A stretch of DNA of 64,000 nucleotides from Centropus unirufus (Eukaryota > Chordata > Aves > Cuculiformes > Centropidae), in assembly GCA_013397695.1 (NCBI GenBank), contig VYZI01000003.1:5019321-5083320 (forward strand), in the 5' to 3' direction. The notes below the pieces were generated by a model, which saw only the letters and a list, made by a program, of their open reading frames with translations, did not search any database and had not been told where the DNA came from. This document shows positions 43,855-55,818 of this stretch, piece by piece; position 1 is the first letter of the stretch; every line of letters starts with the position of its first letter. Both the position numbers and the translations under genes were made by a program.

Positions 43855-46800
43855 GGCAGTCTGCTGCCTCCCCAGGCAGAGACTTGTGGAAACAGGTGCT
43901 TCTAAAAAATCCAAAAGATTTTGGCAGCTCTCTGACCTGCCAGAGCTCTGTGCATTAGTAAGACACAGTGCCTGCTGAGCTCCCCTCAGCTAATTAGAGA
44001 CTCTCGTATGGCAAGGAATGGCCTTGACTATAAATACTTCCTGAAAGATCTCTAAGAGGGTTAGAGGAAATGGGAAAAAAATGAGATGCAGCAACAGAGA
44101 AACTATTTCAGATGTTTCTTCTTTAAAGGGCTGTTTTTTCCCTTCCCAAGGTGGCTGGCAGATGAGATGCAGCACCCAAGATTTCCATCAACTTAAATAT
44201 AAGGTGTATGATACAACTGTATGCATTAAATGTAATTGTTCTAGATATACCATTAATATGTTGCTATTAAAAGGTGGTTGGAAGTAGGACACAATGCCAA
44301 AGTGCACAAAAGCTTCTATCTATTACCTTGTAGAGACCACCAAAAAAAATCACATTTAAACTAAGATCCTACTTGGAGAACTTGAACCTTCCTGTGTTGC
44401 TCCCTGTGCTCCTGCTAAAGGCAGCAGCAATACTTCTAACCATGTCACAAAAGCAGGATTTACCTCAAATGTATGCTATCCTTCTGGCCAAGAACTGAAT
44501 GTTTATAGAAAAGTCTTTTGGAAATCACAAAGGCCAGCTCAGCATTTCTACTGTTGTACAGCTATGTGGCATCTAACCCTGTGGATAACAAGAATTAGGA
44601 CTTTAGAATAACAGAAATAATGCTTCACTACCAGGTGTTGTGTCTGATGTTTACTACACTGATATTACATCAGTTATATGCAAAGTTACTGACACATACA
44701 TATCTTTTGCTTATTTTAAAATTAGCTCTGTCAGGCAGCCACATAGGAGAACAAAAAACAGAAAGAGAGGAAATATTTTTTTCTGATTTCCTGTCTCCCT
44801 CCAATTTAAAACTGTATAACCAGCTTGAGACAGAACACCATATGAAATATAAGAAGTGTAAATATCACCGACAAAAGGAAAGTAACTTTTCTTAAAGTAA
44901 ATGGAAACTTTCTTGAAACGTCATTATTTCCTGTAGTGTGTAAACAACTATGACCATTACAGTGTGAAATAATCTTGATTTAATAGAAGAGCTGATTTTA
45001 TCCTTTGCCCCGTATAAAAGCTCATAGCAAAGGTTAACATAACTTCCATTAGATATTTAATGTTACAGCCTGCACGCTCTGCCTTTAATAAAAATCACCA
45101 GTACCTTTGCAGCAAGCTCACAATCTCTCTCCTCCTGACAGTGCACAAATCTCCCTTTACATGAATTATTATTTATACACAGGCATCTCCCTGTTGCCTT
45201 AGACCAATGCGGCCCCACAGGACGCACTGATCTGTGCTATTCTGCATCTACATCAGCTGAGCTCTGATGCAAGGCAGCAGTGTCTACCAGCACTTTTAAG
45301 TGGGCGAAGTAGTCTGTGTATGGGTCTGAGGGTTCGGGCTGCAGTTTCCAATTTTGTGGAAAAACTTTCTTTGGCCGTGCCCACACATACCAAAACAGGA
45401 CACTTCATTTAAAATCAGCTTAGCAAAAAGTTCCTGCTGTCCAAGATCTGTGTTCAAAGCATTAAACAATCTGCCTGGCCTAGAGTCCACTGGCTGCCAA
45501 TGTGCTACCCAAAAAAAAAAGAACATTTTTGCATCTCAATAGACCTTCCAGTATCAACAAATCTTCAAACTATAAAATCAGCTACTCTAAGGAAGAGCAG
45601 AAATAATGTCTACATTGTACCACACTGAGGTACAGGTTTTGTAATTCCCATTTGCAAAACATACCGACTCGCTGTAAGTACAGCTGCTGGAAACATTTTA
45701 ATAAGAAAAATAAATTAAAGCTACTCACAGAAGTGTACCAAGCCCCTGAGAAAGATTCTGTTACATACACACAGCTTGGAAGCACTCTTGGGGAAAAAGG
45801 TGCATCCACTGCATCTGTGTGTTCGCACACATGCAGAGCTCAAGCTGTTGCCACTGCACCATACCCAGCTCCCGAAGGGTCACAAGCAATTGGGTCTTTT
45901 AGCTTCGAAAAAGGAAAGAAATTCCATCCTAATGACTCCCATGAATAATCTACTGTAGCACAGAAACTGGGGAGGGAGCAGGTCCATCGTGCATAGAAGG
46001 AATGCAAGAGAGCAGAGTACAAATGGGCTTCCACAAGATGCAAAGCTGAAAAACTCCCAAGTAGTTTCCAAAAGTTTACAATTATCTTGCAGGCATTAAG
46101 AAATTCTGTGGGCAATTGTAGATTTAAACCCCTTCCCCAGCTGATCTGCATCATCTTTGATATTTTATTAAAATGTTAATCACTCCTAAACTCAGTATCT
46201 AGAAAAACCACTTTCAATATCAACCTCAATGAAAAAATGTGAAAAACATGATCTCACTTTCCCCTTCCCCCCACCATGAGAAAACTAAAACATGAATAGC
46301 ACATGGTATTATTGCTACTATTGAATCATTTTATAAATATTGAATAGACAGTGAAACCAAAAGGATGTGTTAGATTTTTTTTCCAGTCCATTTCTCACAG
46401 TATTTATTCACCGAGTACTCCTAATTTTTTGGCTGCATCTGTGTCAGTCTTTGGGGGAAAAAAATGAAGGTGTCCACAGTGATTTTATTATACATTTTAG
46501 GTTTTGTTTCCAGTCATACTGGGATACAGTATTTTGCACGAATATTCATTATATGATACCAGAAGAGGGTATGGGTTTAATGCTTTGCTTTAGAAAGGCC
46601 CAATTTCTAGCACAGCATTCACTCTTTCTACTAGCTATTTCCCATTAGAGAAATAAATTTCTCTGGAAGTGGATAATCATTAGAGATTTGCTTAACAATA
46701 TAGAGTGGATTTTTATTTCAGATGATTACAGAAATTAGCTTTTTCCAGAATGGAAGTTCTTTTCTGAAAAAATTCTAGTTGTCAAGTGCACTTGATGTAT

Positions 46801-47580
46801 GTCAGATAATACCCAACACAGAACTCCCTCTCACTGGTCAAGCTGGCCATCGCTTTGTCTTCTTATTTCCTGGCTCCAGTACTGCATCCCATAACTGTCT
46901 ACAGAAAACTAAATCAAGATCAAAATAAAGGAATTAGGTCTCTACATTCTTCTTCACAGATCCAGGGGAACAGGGAATATCCATCTTATTGGAAGAATTA
47001 ATATCACTCACAGAATCACCCCTTACATTCAAGAAGTTTGAATTGTCACTATTTTCCCTAATCTATCAATAGTGGTGAAATATATATGATTATGGACTCT
47101 GTTCAGCACATGTAGAAAGTTAACCTCCTTCCCTTTTTTTTTTTTAATATTTCAAACTGACAAAGGCAACTTGCCCAATTGTCAAAGAAGAAAAGTGAAA
47201 ATTAAAATATTATAACTAAGGAAGAGACCCAGACAAACAAGTCTTTGGCACAGCAGAGTCCAAAGAGCAAGCAAGCTAAAAGTGCACACAAAAGTAATTC
47301 CTCTTTGAATGGTGTCAGTATGGTTTCACCAGTCAGTACAGACCTAATCCTCTAATAAATTCATTTATAAACCTTATAAAAGAAAAAAAAGTTGGGTTAT
47401 ACATGTTTTAAAATGCAAGGGATTAATTTATATACACTGTTAACCCACAAAGATGAGCTGTTTTCCTTTTAGAGAAAACTATGAAATTTGCAGGTACTTC
47501 ATATGTCTGAACACCCAGAAATGATCAAAATATTTCCAAAATTAAAGAAATGCTTATTTGAAAAAAGAAATAGTGTTTAC

Positions 47581-47599
47581 ATATATATATATATATATA
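47581..47599. repeat. (AT)n microsatellite
   Basis: Nine uninterrupted AT units, flanked by c and actt. Confidence 0.9.
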
Positions 47600-49260
47600 C
47601 TTATTTTCAAAAAGGGCATAAGAAGCAGCCAGTGTACAGTTTCCCCTTCTACATTCATCAGTAGGTATCAAAACAAGGACCTTATTTTACCACTTACTAA
47701 GATTTTAGGCTCCAGCAACCAAACAAATTTAGATCTTTATATAGCCGATTCTGCATACTACCATATTGTATGGCAGATTTTTGTTTAGTTGTTCTTTTTT
47801 TTACATCATTTATTAGTCAATAGATGAAAATTACTTGTACTCTTATAACCTACAATACAACTGACTTTTCTGGCCAATATGTCCGTGCATTGCTAAGAAC
47901 TACTACAAGAACTGAAGTAGGGTGTAACTAGTATCATATGTACAGCACGAATTCCACTGCCAGTCAGATACATGTACATATATTTTTACATATATTTCCA
48001 AATGGAGGAGAGAAATATAACCTTGCTATTCCGAGCAAGCATACACCCGGGTTTGCAGCAGGGAACATGTCATACCACAACTGCTTCTCATACACTTAAA
48101 AGATGACATCGGTAATCATTCATGTCCTGTCAGGTACAAAAGACTATGGTTGCCCTAAATTGCATGCAGACTTTAAGTGACAGAAACATTATTTCATAAT
48201 TAGATGAACCACAATATTTTTAAGACTACCAACTTCACTTAAAAAGAGCTTGTGAGACGTGCATAAAGAGACATCTATACCTATGTATAGTCTTAGATGG
48301 TGGAATAAAACATTTATCTTGCTTTTCATCTTCTTTTGACTTGTTCACTCTTAAGAATGGTGGCTGTTATAGGTATAAATGTTTTTATGAAAGGTAATAA
48401 GGAAAAACAATTGACCATCACTTCCATTCTAGTGAGGTTTGTCTATGGTCTGAACACTCCCATAGTAAGTTTCTAGACGTTCAGATAGGGAGCGGCCTAG
48501 AAAACACAGAGTGATGACTCCAGGAGAAAGACACTTATTTGTCACCTCGTTCAGCTCCTCTGAATTGGAGAACTTTTCTAATCCCAGATTTCCCTACAGC
48601 AGAAAAAGCATGGAAGGAGAAGCTCCTTACATACAGGACCAATTTTTTTTAAAAAAAGAGAGAAGAGGAATTATTTTGTGTGACAAATATTCTCTTTGGC
48701 TTATCACCCAAGCTCATTCCTTTTCTCTTTTCCTTTTGCTTCCAAGGCAACCAGACAAGTGTCAAAATTGATATATAATTATGGTGCTTTACAAAAAAAA
48801 GTTACATTTTATTAATATGTAACTCAGGTTTCAGCTTAGATATTTAATAATGTGAGATCTTGCTTAAGTGTGAACTGTCACACCACCACAAAATTTAAGA
48901 GGTGATTAGTTGTTTTAGTGTAACAGATGTGCAGCCTTCTGGGGTTCTAAACCTTCCTACTTCAAATGCACCATCAACCTGCACAATTAGCAGGACTAAT
49001 GAAACAAAATTCAATCAGAGATAAATAGCAAAAGCAGAAACACTTGCTTACTATTACTACGTCAATATAGACAGTGTTTTATCCAAACACTTTGGAACAT
49101 TTACCTGCCAGCTTAGTTCTACAATTTCAGTCTTTTTTTCCTTCATGCATAAAAAAAAAGGCAACCGTATTACTTGGGAACTGAAGAAATCATTTGCACG
49201 CCTAATTAAACATAACATACATGTAATCATAAAAAGCAATAAAAAAGAAGAGAGCTTCCT

Positions 49261-49262
49261 AC
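49261..49262 (-). other. TRPS1: Splice donor (GT) of the finger 7 exon
   Basis: The minus strand reads TTATTACGG followed by gtaggaag. The phase-0 break after SLLR lies just before the Arg-rich start of the GATA-finger region known in the family. The donor is slightly non-consensus at +4 (G). Confidence 0.92.
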
Positions 49263-49866
49263 CCGTAATAAGGACTGGGATTCATCCTTTGTCTTGGTGT
49301 CCCCGGATCCTGTGTAGGGCTGGGTGAGCTGCCCGGTTTTCTCCGCTGCTCCAGCTGGCACGCCCTGCAGGAAGCCCTTGCTCTCCACTGCTAAGCCATA
49401 AATGGGCCGCGCAAGATGGGCAGATTCTACATTTGGACTATCCCTTAAAGGCTTTGGCTGCTCTTGGCCAACAGACACTGGGGTCAATAAGCCTAGACTG
49501 GACTGTGTGTATGATGGGCTTCCCCTCAAAATGTCTGTTCCTCTCCAGGTTACACTGCGAAGATCGTCACCGGGACTGTCAGTCCAACCTTTCTCCTTGA
49601 GCACTTCCTTATCTTCTATCTTTTCCCTCTTCACTATGCTGTCAGATATGGGCTCCCCCATTTTGGGGTCTGGATTAATCAGACTGTAGACCTTCAGGTC
49701 AATTTTTGGCTCCTCCTTGATAGACGAAATGCCATGACTGTCCTCCCCGTTGGCTGTAGTGACGTCCATCTCCTGACAGTGCACAGTGTTGAAGTGCTCT
49801 AGTAGTGACTGAGTGTCAACAGCTGTGAAGCTGCACTGACGGCATTTGTAGCAGTTGTGAACTCTC
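49263..49866 (-). CDS. TRPS1: TRPS1 coding exon: zinc finger 7 and linker before the GATA finger
   Basis: This is the next TRPS1 exon. Its first base completes the Arg codon left open by the upstream exon, and 201 full codons follow, ending in phase 0 at DESQSLLR before a gtagga donor. It begins RVHNCYKC: the His completes the finger begun upstream, then C-x2-C-x12-H-x4-H (YKCRQCSF to NTVH) forms the next finger. The rest is a low-complexity acidic and Ser/Pro-rich linker. It holds two matches to the SUMO consensus (hydrophobic-K-x-E), in SIKEEPK and IVKREK; whether they are used is inference. The conserved stretch RDSPNVESAHLARPIYGLAV also supports the identity. In the family this linker leads directly into RRRGSGVFC and the GATA finger, which a later exon encodes. 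If the donor were not used, the frame would run 11 more codons into the intron and stop before the GATA finger. Confidence 0.96.
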
Positions 49867-49868
49867 CT
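49867..49868 (-). other. TRPS1: Splice acceptor (AG) of the finger 7 exon
   Basis: The minus strand reads cttctcattttcttccag before GAGAGTTCACAAC. This is a strong pyrimidine tract and AG. Joining here gives HYRRVHNCYKC, collinear with TRPS1 proteins. Confidence 0.95.
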
Positions 49869-50956
49869 GGAAGAAAATGAGAAGACTATTAATGTGAGAG
49901 CCTGCCCTGGGCTTTCCCTCTCCCCTACCTACCAACATGAAGAAAATAAACTGAACTTACAGGACGATTTCCTCTACATAAAGCAAGAAAGCTCACTTTG
50001 ATATCTTGCACGATATGGGAAAAATCCTATTGGTTCTTACACACACACTGCAATGGCTTCCTATCACTCACACTCCACTGCATTATTCTAAAATTCTTAT
50101 AATTTTCACTGAGACTTTTTTGTCTTTTTCCTCTTCACTTTTCTGCAATTTCTACCCTTCTTTTTTTCAACGAAAATAAAATAGTTAGAAAAGGAAAGTT
50201 CTTTGTATAAAAAACCCACTTTATGTAATATTTATCTATGCTAGAAAATTCAAATGCTTAAAAAATTCCTTTACTTTCCACTGATTTCGTGAACTGCAGA
50301 TTAAGTAAGATGATTTTGAATGGTGCTGAGGTTACCTTACATACAAAAATACACCAAAGGGCAGAGGGTTGTTTTAGCACAATTTCAAAGCTACTGCTCC
50401 AAAGAAAAAGGCAAATTGTTAGCTCTGTCACTGCAAATTGTGTTTTCTTGTTAAATACAACAATGTGTGGGTACAAGCTGTGGAGCAGCGTGGAATAACG
50501 CACCTCCCTGGTTTTACTCTAAAAGCCTATATAAAGTACTGCATTACTGAATTATGTAAAGCACATGTCGCTACATGAGAACAACGTGTTACCCATGTAA
50601 TGTATCTATCAGAGGAACACAATACTGTATATGCGCTCTAGAATGCTATTATGAATAATTGTTTATGGCACAGAAGTGGTCAGAGCCCTCCATCAGGCTC
50701 CTGGCCCTGCTGCACCCAGCATTGTACCAGCGCAGAGTCAAATACCGTCCCTGCCCTTCATCAAAATGTACATAAATCTGCAAAAGCTTCTCCCTACAGA
50801 TGCACTCACGCATCCACACCCCACACGTTCAGAGTCACAAGAGTGCCTTTAGCCAAGCTCAAAAATGAGCCTTTTGCTATCCACACAGGACAAAACTTGT
50901 ATGAGAAATCTGTTACTGCCCTGACAACTCCGATGGTTAGAATTAATTCTTTTGAG

Positions 50957-51024
50957 GCCAAATCCTGGTCTCAGTGAAGCTGATGGCAAAACTCCCATTG
51001 ACTTCAGTAAGAGCAGGATTTGGC
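50957..51024. repeat. 68-bp hairpin repeat (amniote dispersed foldback type)
   Basis: The arm gccaaatcctg (50957..50967) is the exact reverse complement of caggatttggc (51014..51024). The arms continue inward as about 30-base mismatched partners (tgaagctgatgg against tgaagtcaatgg) around a short caaaactcc-like loop. The words cccattgacttcagt and agcaggatttggc are, from memory, frequent in turtle, crocodile and bird genomes as part of an old dispersed repeat. Confidence 0.65.
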
Positions 51025-51496
51025 TCTCGGTGCGTCTGTAGAACTGGAATATACACAAAATGTCCCTTTTAGAGTATGATAGTTTAGAAGGGACAACTTG
51101 CCAAATGTATTAAACCCCCTTGTCTTCCTTCTTTCCTTTTGTTGGAAAAACAAACCATATGTTATTTACATTGTCTGATTTTCTTGCAGTTGTGTCAGCG
51201 CAGACATGAGTACGCATTCAGATTCAAGCTTTTCAGCCCTTGTGCAATATCAGTTTTCTTTTTGTCATTTTCCATATTTATATTCATTTTAGGGGACTAG
51301 ATGGGCTCGTTCAGTTGCAAAAAAATAGAGTCAGCTCTTCTCCACATAGCCTTATGGCAACATAATCTACTTGTGGAGGAGCAAGCTGTGGGTTAAAATC
51401 CTGTCCTGGCTCTGCTCCTTTTTCTCCATTCTACAATTGTGTTTTATTAAAATCAGCTTGTCTCTCAATGCAACACTAATATATTCTTTCTTGCAA

Positions 51497-51540
51497 CTTA
51501 ATTCTTTTCTAAACCGAGCTTAATTCTTTTCTGAACCAAA
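51497..51540. repeat. 22-bp tandem duplication, two copies
   Basis: The unit cttaattcttttctaaaccg plus ag is followed immediately by a second copy (cttaattcttttctgaacca plus aa) with a few changes. It lies 20 bases from one end of the foldback element. Confidence 0.8.
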
Positions 51541-51560
51541 AAAAAAATGAGAGTGCTATC

Positions 51561-51929
51561 TGATCAAAACCATTTTATAAATACAAAAAGCCAAGTTATA
51601 AAGAGAGTCAGCCCTGTAAAGGTGGGATACCATCAGGGAAATCCAAGTTAGACAGGGGCTAGTTATCTTAAAAGCCAAGTTAAACAAGACACCATTTGGG
51701 GCTAATGGCTCAGCCGCATACACCCTGCATGTGAAAGTTTATCAATCCTCTGGGAGGCTACTTAGCCCTAAGTGTCTCTTGTTTAACTTGGCTATTTCAA
51801 TGGCTAACCCCCTTTCCTAACTTGGCTGTCATCTACAGATATCACACGTCCAAACAGCTGATCTTTTTCTGCCTTTTACTTGGCTTGCTTTCTTTTTCCC
51901 CTTCCACGTTGGCTTAATGGTTTTGATCA
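51561..51929. repeat. Long imperfect inverted repeat (foldback element), unclassified
   Basis: The outer 14 bases tgatcaaaaccatt (51561..51574) recur as an exact reverse complement at 51916..51929. Inside, 51673..51689 (agccaagttaaacaaga) is the exact reverse complement of 51777..51793. Between these anchors the arms align with gaps (for example ccaagttag-acagggg against ccaagttaggaaaggggg). Each arm holds several copies of a ccaagtta-like motif: at about 51589, 51642 and 51674, and reversed at about 51781, 51817 and 51878. No target-site duplication is visible. It could be an old non-autonomous DNA transposon (MITE-like) or another palindromic repeat; I do not recognise a named family. Confidence 0.75.
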
Positions 51930-53412
51930 GGAGCAGTCCACACCACGGGAGTGGTACCACACTTCTGAGGCCACAAATTAATGCTGAATAGTAGACACAG
52001 TTGTAAGTACGTGGCTGAGGCCCAACTACAATCACCTTTATTACATTAAAGATTTGTTCTTTTTAGCTATTTGTATTTTTTTTCAAAGAGAGCCATACAA
52101 ACATCCCTTCATTTTTCTGTAAAACTGCAGTAGGCACTGTGATGTGCAAAAGACAAAGGCTAATTTAGGTACGTCGTAATCTGAAAGTCATTTTTTTTCT
52201 TTTGAGGACATATACTTTACTAGCATGTATGAAAAAGTATTCTCTGCCATCAACATTATAAATCTTCATGCTTTGCGTGGGTTTGTCCTGCATGCTATTC
52301 TATCCCCAAGGTCTGAAAAGTAAGTTGAAGTTTGGAACTGTCTGATATAAGTCACAGTCTCAAATAATAAAAAAAATAACTATCATCAGCTATTAGAGAA
52401 CCTTTGAAAGTTGGAAACTTATACTTTCCCAGAACAAGGCACACAAAGAGAATGTTTTCATCTCTGACTGTTTTCACCCCACCCTGATAGCAATCAAGGA
52501 AACAAGTTGGCAATGTTTGACTTTGTATACTAGAATTGAAACATTCCCCGTGTTTCCCGAAAAGCCCATGTTACGCCTCAATTTGTCGTACGCAAAACTC
52601 CTAAAAGCCAAGCAAAAAAATTTAAAGAATACTGATTTGCTAAGTACACAATAAGCACTCCTCATTGCATGACTTTATGCATTGTCTTAAAGTTACACTT
52701 TGCAACCAGGCAGGGGTTACATCATCAGAAGCTCTGAACTCATCGGGAGCAGCACGGAGTATCGGTGCACAGCTGATAAAAGGGGTGATGTCTGAGGAAA
52801 ATCTCAATATGGAAGAAAGGGATGTAAGTGAAGAAGGAACAGCATTCTTATTTTTGTGATCTTGCTCGCACAAGCAGGTTCAAGCCATAAACTGCTGTCA
52901 TCTTCAGTGTGACATTAGGATGGTAATGTCATCCCATCCATTGGTGTCACTTACCATTATTATTTTCATCATGAAATAAATCAAAGGCATGATTATTCAC
53001 GGACATTAAAACATTTATGGCCCAAACCCAAGATTAAATGTCAAGGAATTCAAGCCAAACCTTTGCTGCACTGCTACATTCTGACAACTTAATAAAATCC
53101 TATCATTATTTATTTGTACCGAAATGTACTTGAATTGGGTACTATAAGATACAAGGATTTTCCCTTGCAAGATCTTGCAGCTGAAGAAATTAGATGGGGG
53201 AGGTGGATTTAGTGTTCTTTACTTGACCTTTCTAATAGGCTGTGATACTCCTGACACCAGCTATTATTAATTATGTCTCATTGACATTCTTCTAACTAGT
53301 CTCAAGTATTGCAAAACACCATCCTCTACAGAACAAGTTTTCATTTTTATTTTTTTCTTTTTAAATTACCTGAAGGCATTCCTAGGCTCTAAGGGATAGA
53401 AAATATTCTGGA

Positions 53413-53536
53413 TGATGGTATGGCTGTTGTATCCCTTCCTTTTTTTTGTTTTTTTTTTTTTTTTAATGTTTTGNTGATGGTATGGCTGTTGTATCCCTTC
53501 CTTTTTTTTGTTTTTTTTTTTTTTTTTAATGTTTTG
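53413..53536. repeat. Tandem 61/62-bp duplication around an N (probable assembly artefact)
   Basis: A block from tgatggtatggctgttg through a T-rich run to aatgttttg occurs twice, at 53413..53473 and 53475..53536, separated by one N at 53474. The copies differ only by the length of a poly(T) run. Identity this high in decayed intron sequence, with an N exactly at the joint, points to two contig ends that overlap but were not merged. Confidence 0.85.
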
Positions 53537-55800
53537 AATTTCATTACGAATGTAACAATTGCAAGGATTTCTCATGAAGAAACTGCCTCGTAAGAAAGTT
53601 TATTTTCGGGATGGGTGCTGCACTCAGACTTGTGGGGAGCAGTAAATAATCAGAAGGAAAAGACAGCAAGCAAAACGAGCAAGAAAATTCAGCAGAGGAC
53701 AGAAAGGGGTGGAGAACGGGCAGAGCAGAGAGCAAGGCTGAGATGAAAGGAGAGCAAAAGCCATTGGCAAGAGCAAACAAGTTCAGAGCAGTGAATTAAG
53801 GTGTCAGGAGGATGGAAAAGGTCCTCGCAGCTGCTGCTATTGTTCAACAAGCGAAGGCTCCTGCTTTGCTGAAAACCCAGGAGCTGGTGGGCCTCAGTTT
53901 ACACTTTTGCCCTCAGTTGGCTTCTTGGGGGAGTGTTCCAAAGGCTTCCCATTTGCATAATCTGCATGTCTAAGACCCTGCGCTGGCTTCAGCTGCCTGG
54001 TGGTGAGAGGGGGAGCCCCAAGGACCCTATCCCTGACATGCAAGAGCCAAGAACCCCTTCGCCATTTGCCTCTCTACTCCGTTTACCTTTAACAGGCAAG
54101 GAATTAAATTAAAAATTAATTTCAAAAGAGAAATCTGCATAATTGCTGCCATCTACATTTTTTAAAAAAATCTGTTTATTAGATAAATTATTGTTTCATT
54201 GTCATAACATATTTCACTTATGAGTCTAGTTTCATATTTTGCAATTGTTTAATGAATCACTACTCTATCGTCTTTTTTCAAAGGAGTAGAGAGCATTTTT
54301 CAGCATAGCCTTTTTATTACTAACAGCACCAAATGCTTTATGTCAAAGTCTTTCTTGATAATTAAGGATTTACATTAAAAAATATTTTTTCCAAAAATAA
54401 GAAAATATTGTTTTCCCATATCTTTTAGCAAAATTAAAAAGCAAACCACTCAGCAAGAAGCCTCTTTCATTTATTTTTTTTAAATGAAAATTTTCAAATT
54501 AATTATTTAGGAGCAAGCAGGAAAATAATCTCTAGCCCAAGTGATCCAACATGCAAAATTTCCCCAAATAATACTTAGTATGATTTTTATCTAAATTACA
54601 AGTGTTGGCATGTTCTAGCTCATAAGAATACCAGACAGTTTTGAGTAAAAATTAAGCTTCACAATGAACATTAAGAGTACCAAATTCCTCAGAGGTATAA
54701 TAGATAATGTGTAGCAGCAGAATTAGTAGAAAATGGAGGCCAATAAACCTTCTGGGGATTTATTTGAGTAAGCACATTTTAGTGAAGTTTAAATACAAGT
54801 AAACTCAAGTGCAATGTGATTCATTAACTTCAAATTTAACTGAACAGCTCTCAAATAATCAAGTCAAGAAACACAGAATAAGAATTAAGTGTAAGTATAC
54901 TTTTCTGTTGACAGAAAACGCAGACAGAACTATTTTTGCAAATTCTAATACTGTTGCAAATACGTGGCCGCAAAGGAATAATATTGGGACACAGAAAATG
55001 TTTTGCCTAGCAGACATAGCGAAATTGTAGACGTGGAGTCACAAAAGGAAACAAAATGAAAAAAAAAAATAAAAATTAAGCATGCTGTTCATCCACAGGA
55101 CTTGAAGCTACAAAGCACATGAACCTAAATATGTAAATAGCATCTAAAGCCAGTTCTGATACTCACAGATTATCAAGGGTAAACTTCAATGTGTAAATGG
55201 CAGAACACTTCCTGCCACCACATTAATGCTTAATATCATGTTTACTATTAGAACCCATTCAGCTCCTTATTATATAAATGGATGGGGTTTAGATATGCGT
55301 GCTTGTATAGCACAGTACCTCAGAAATACATAATGGGTGTCATTACAGCTTTATTGAGATAAGCTCCGAGAAGGCCAGCCGGGACGTGAGCTGACCCCAC
55401 ATCAGCATGTTTCTGTGTCGCATAACTCCCTAACACAACTATTTATAGAATTTCTGCATTTTAAAATCTGAACTATTCTGTGCCTTTCATTTATGAAATA
55501 CTAAAAAGGGAAGAAAATACATATTCTAGACATGCAAAACTTCTATTAAAAAAGGCATGATGATAATAATAAAAAGAGAAGCTATAATGCCCCAAAAGTC
55601 TCTTTTCTCTCTATCCAATTAAAACAAATGGTAACTATGAAAAAGAGATTAGGCAAAGAAAGGCAATAAAACCTGATGGTGTTTGCTATTACATAGGACC
55701 TACTACAAACTGAACTAACTTCTGTGATTTCAAAGAAGATGCACATGGGGAAAACAGCGGCAGTACGTGTGGTAAAGAAAAAAAAACTCAAAGTAAGGGG

Positions 55801-55818
55801 ACACACACACACACACAA
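55801..55818. repeat. (AC)n microsatellite
   Basis: About eight AC units after gggg, ending in aacaacagg. Confidence 0.9.

Larger units (their letters stand above)
1..49262 (-). other. TRPS1: TRPS1 intron downstream of the finger 7 exon (partial, at least 49 kb)
   Basis: Everything below the donor at 49262 appears to be a single intron running off the window. I looked on the minus strand for the GATA-finger exon (CxxC, LWRKN, CNACGLY) and did not see it. Contents are a few MIR-like and CR1 fragments, AT and tetranucleotide microsatellites, poly(A) and poly(T) runs, one assembly gap and a GC/CpG-enriched patch near 42.4-43.3 kb. Stretches such as 2.1-5.7, 6.0-9.2, 9.3-14.8, 14.9-20.5, 20.7-25.5, 29.8-36.5, 37-41, 44-47.5 and 47.6-49.2 kb hold no recognisable gene or repeat apart from short runs. 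Some of this may be conserved regulatory sequence, which cannot be judged from one genome. Confidence 0.85.

Noticed and set aside
1..49262. GATA zinc-finger exon of TRPS1 within the window
   Set aside because: I looked on the minus strand for sequence encoding CxxC, LWRKN and CNACGLY and did not find it. The exon is expected beyond base 1.
49227..49784. Treating 49784 as a start codon
   Set aside because: The codon there is GTG (Val of NTVH in finger 7). The exon begins at 49866.
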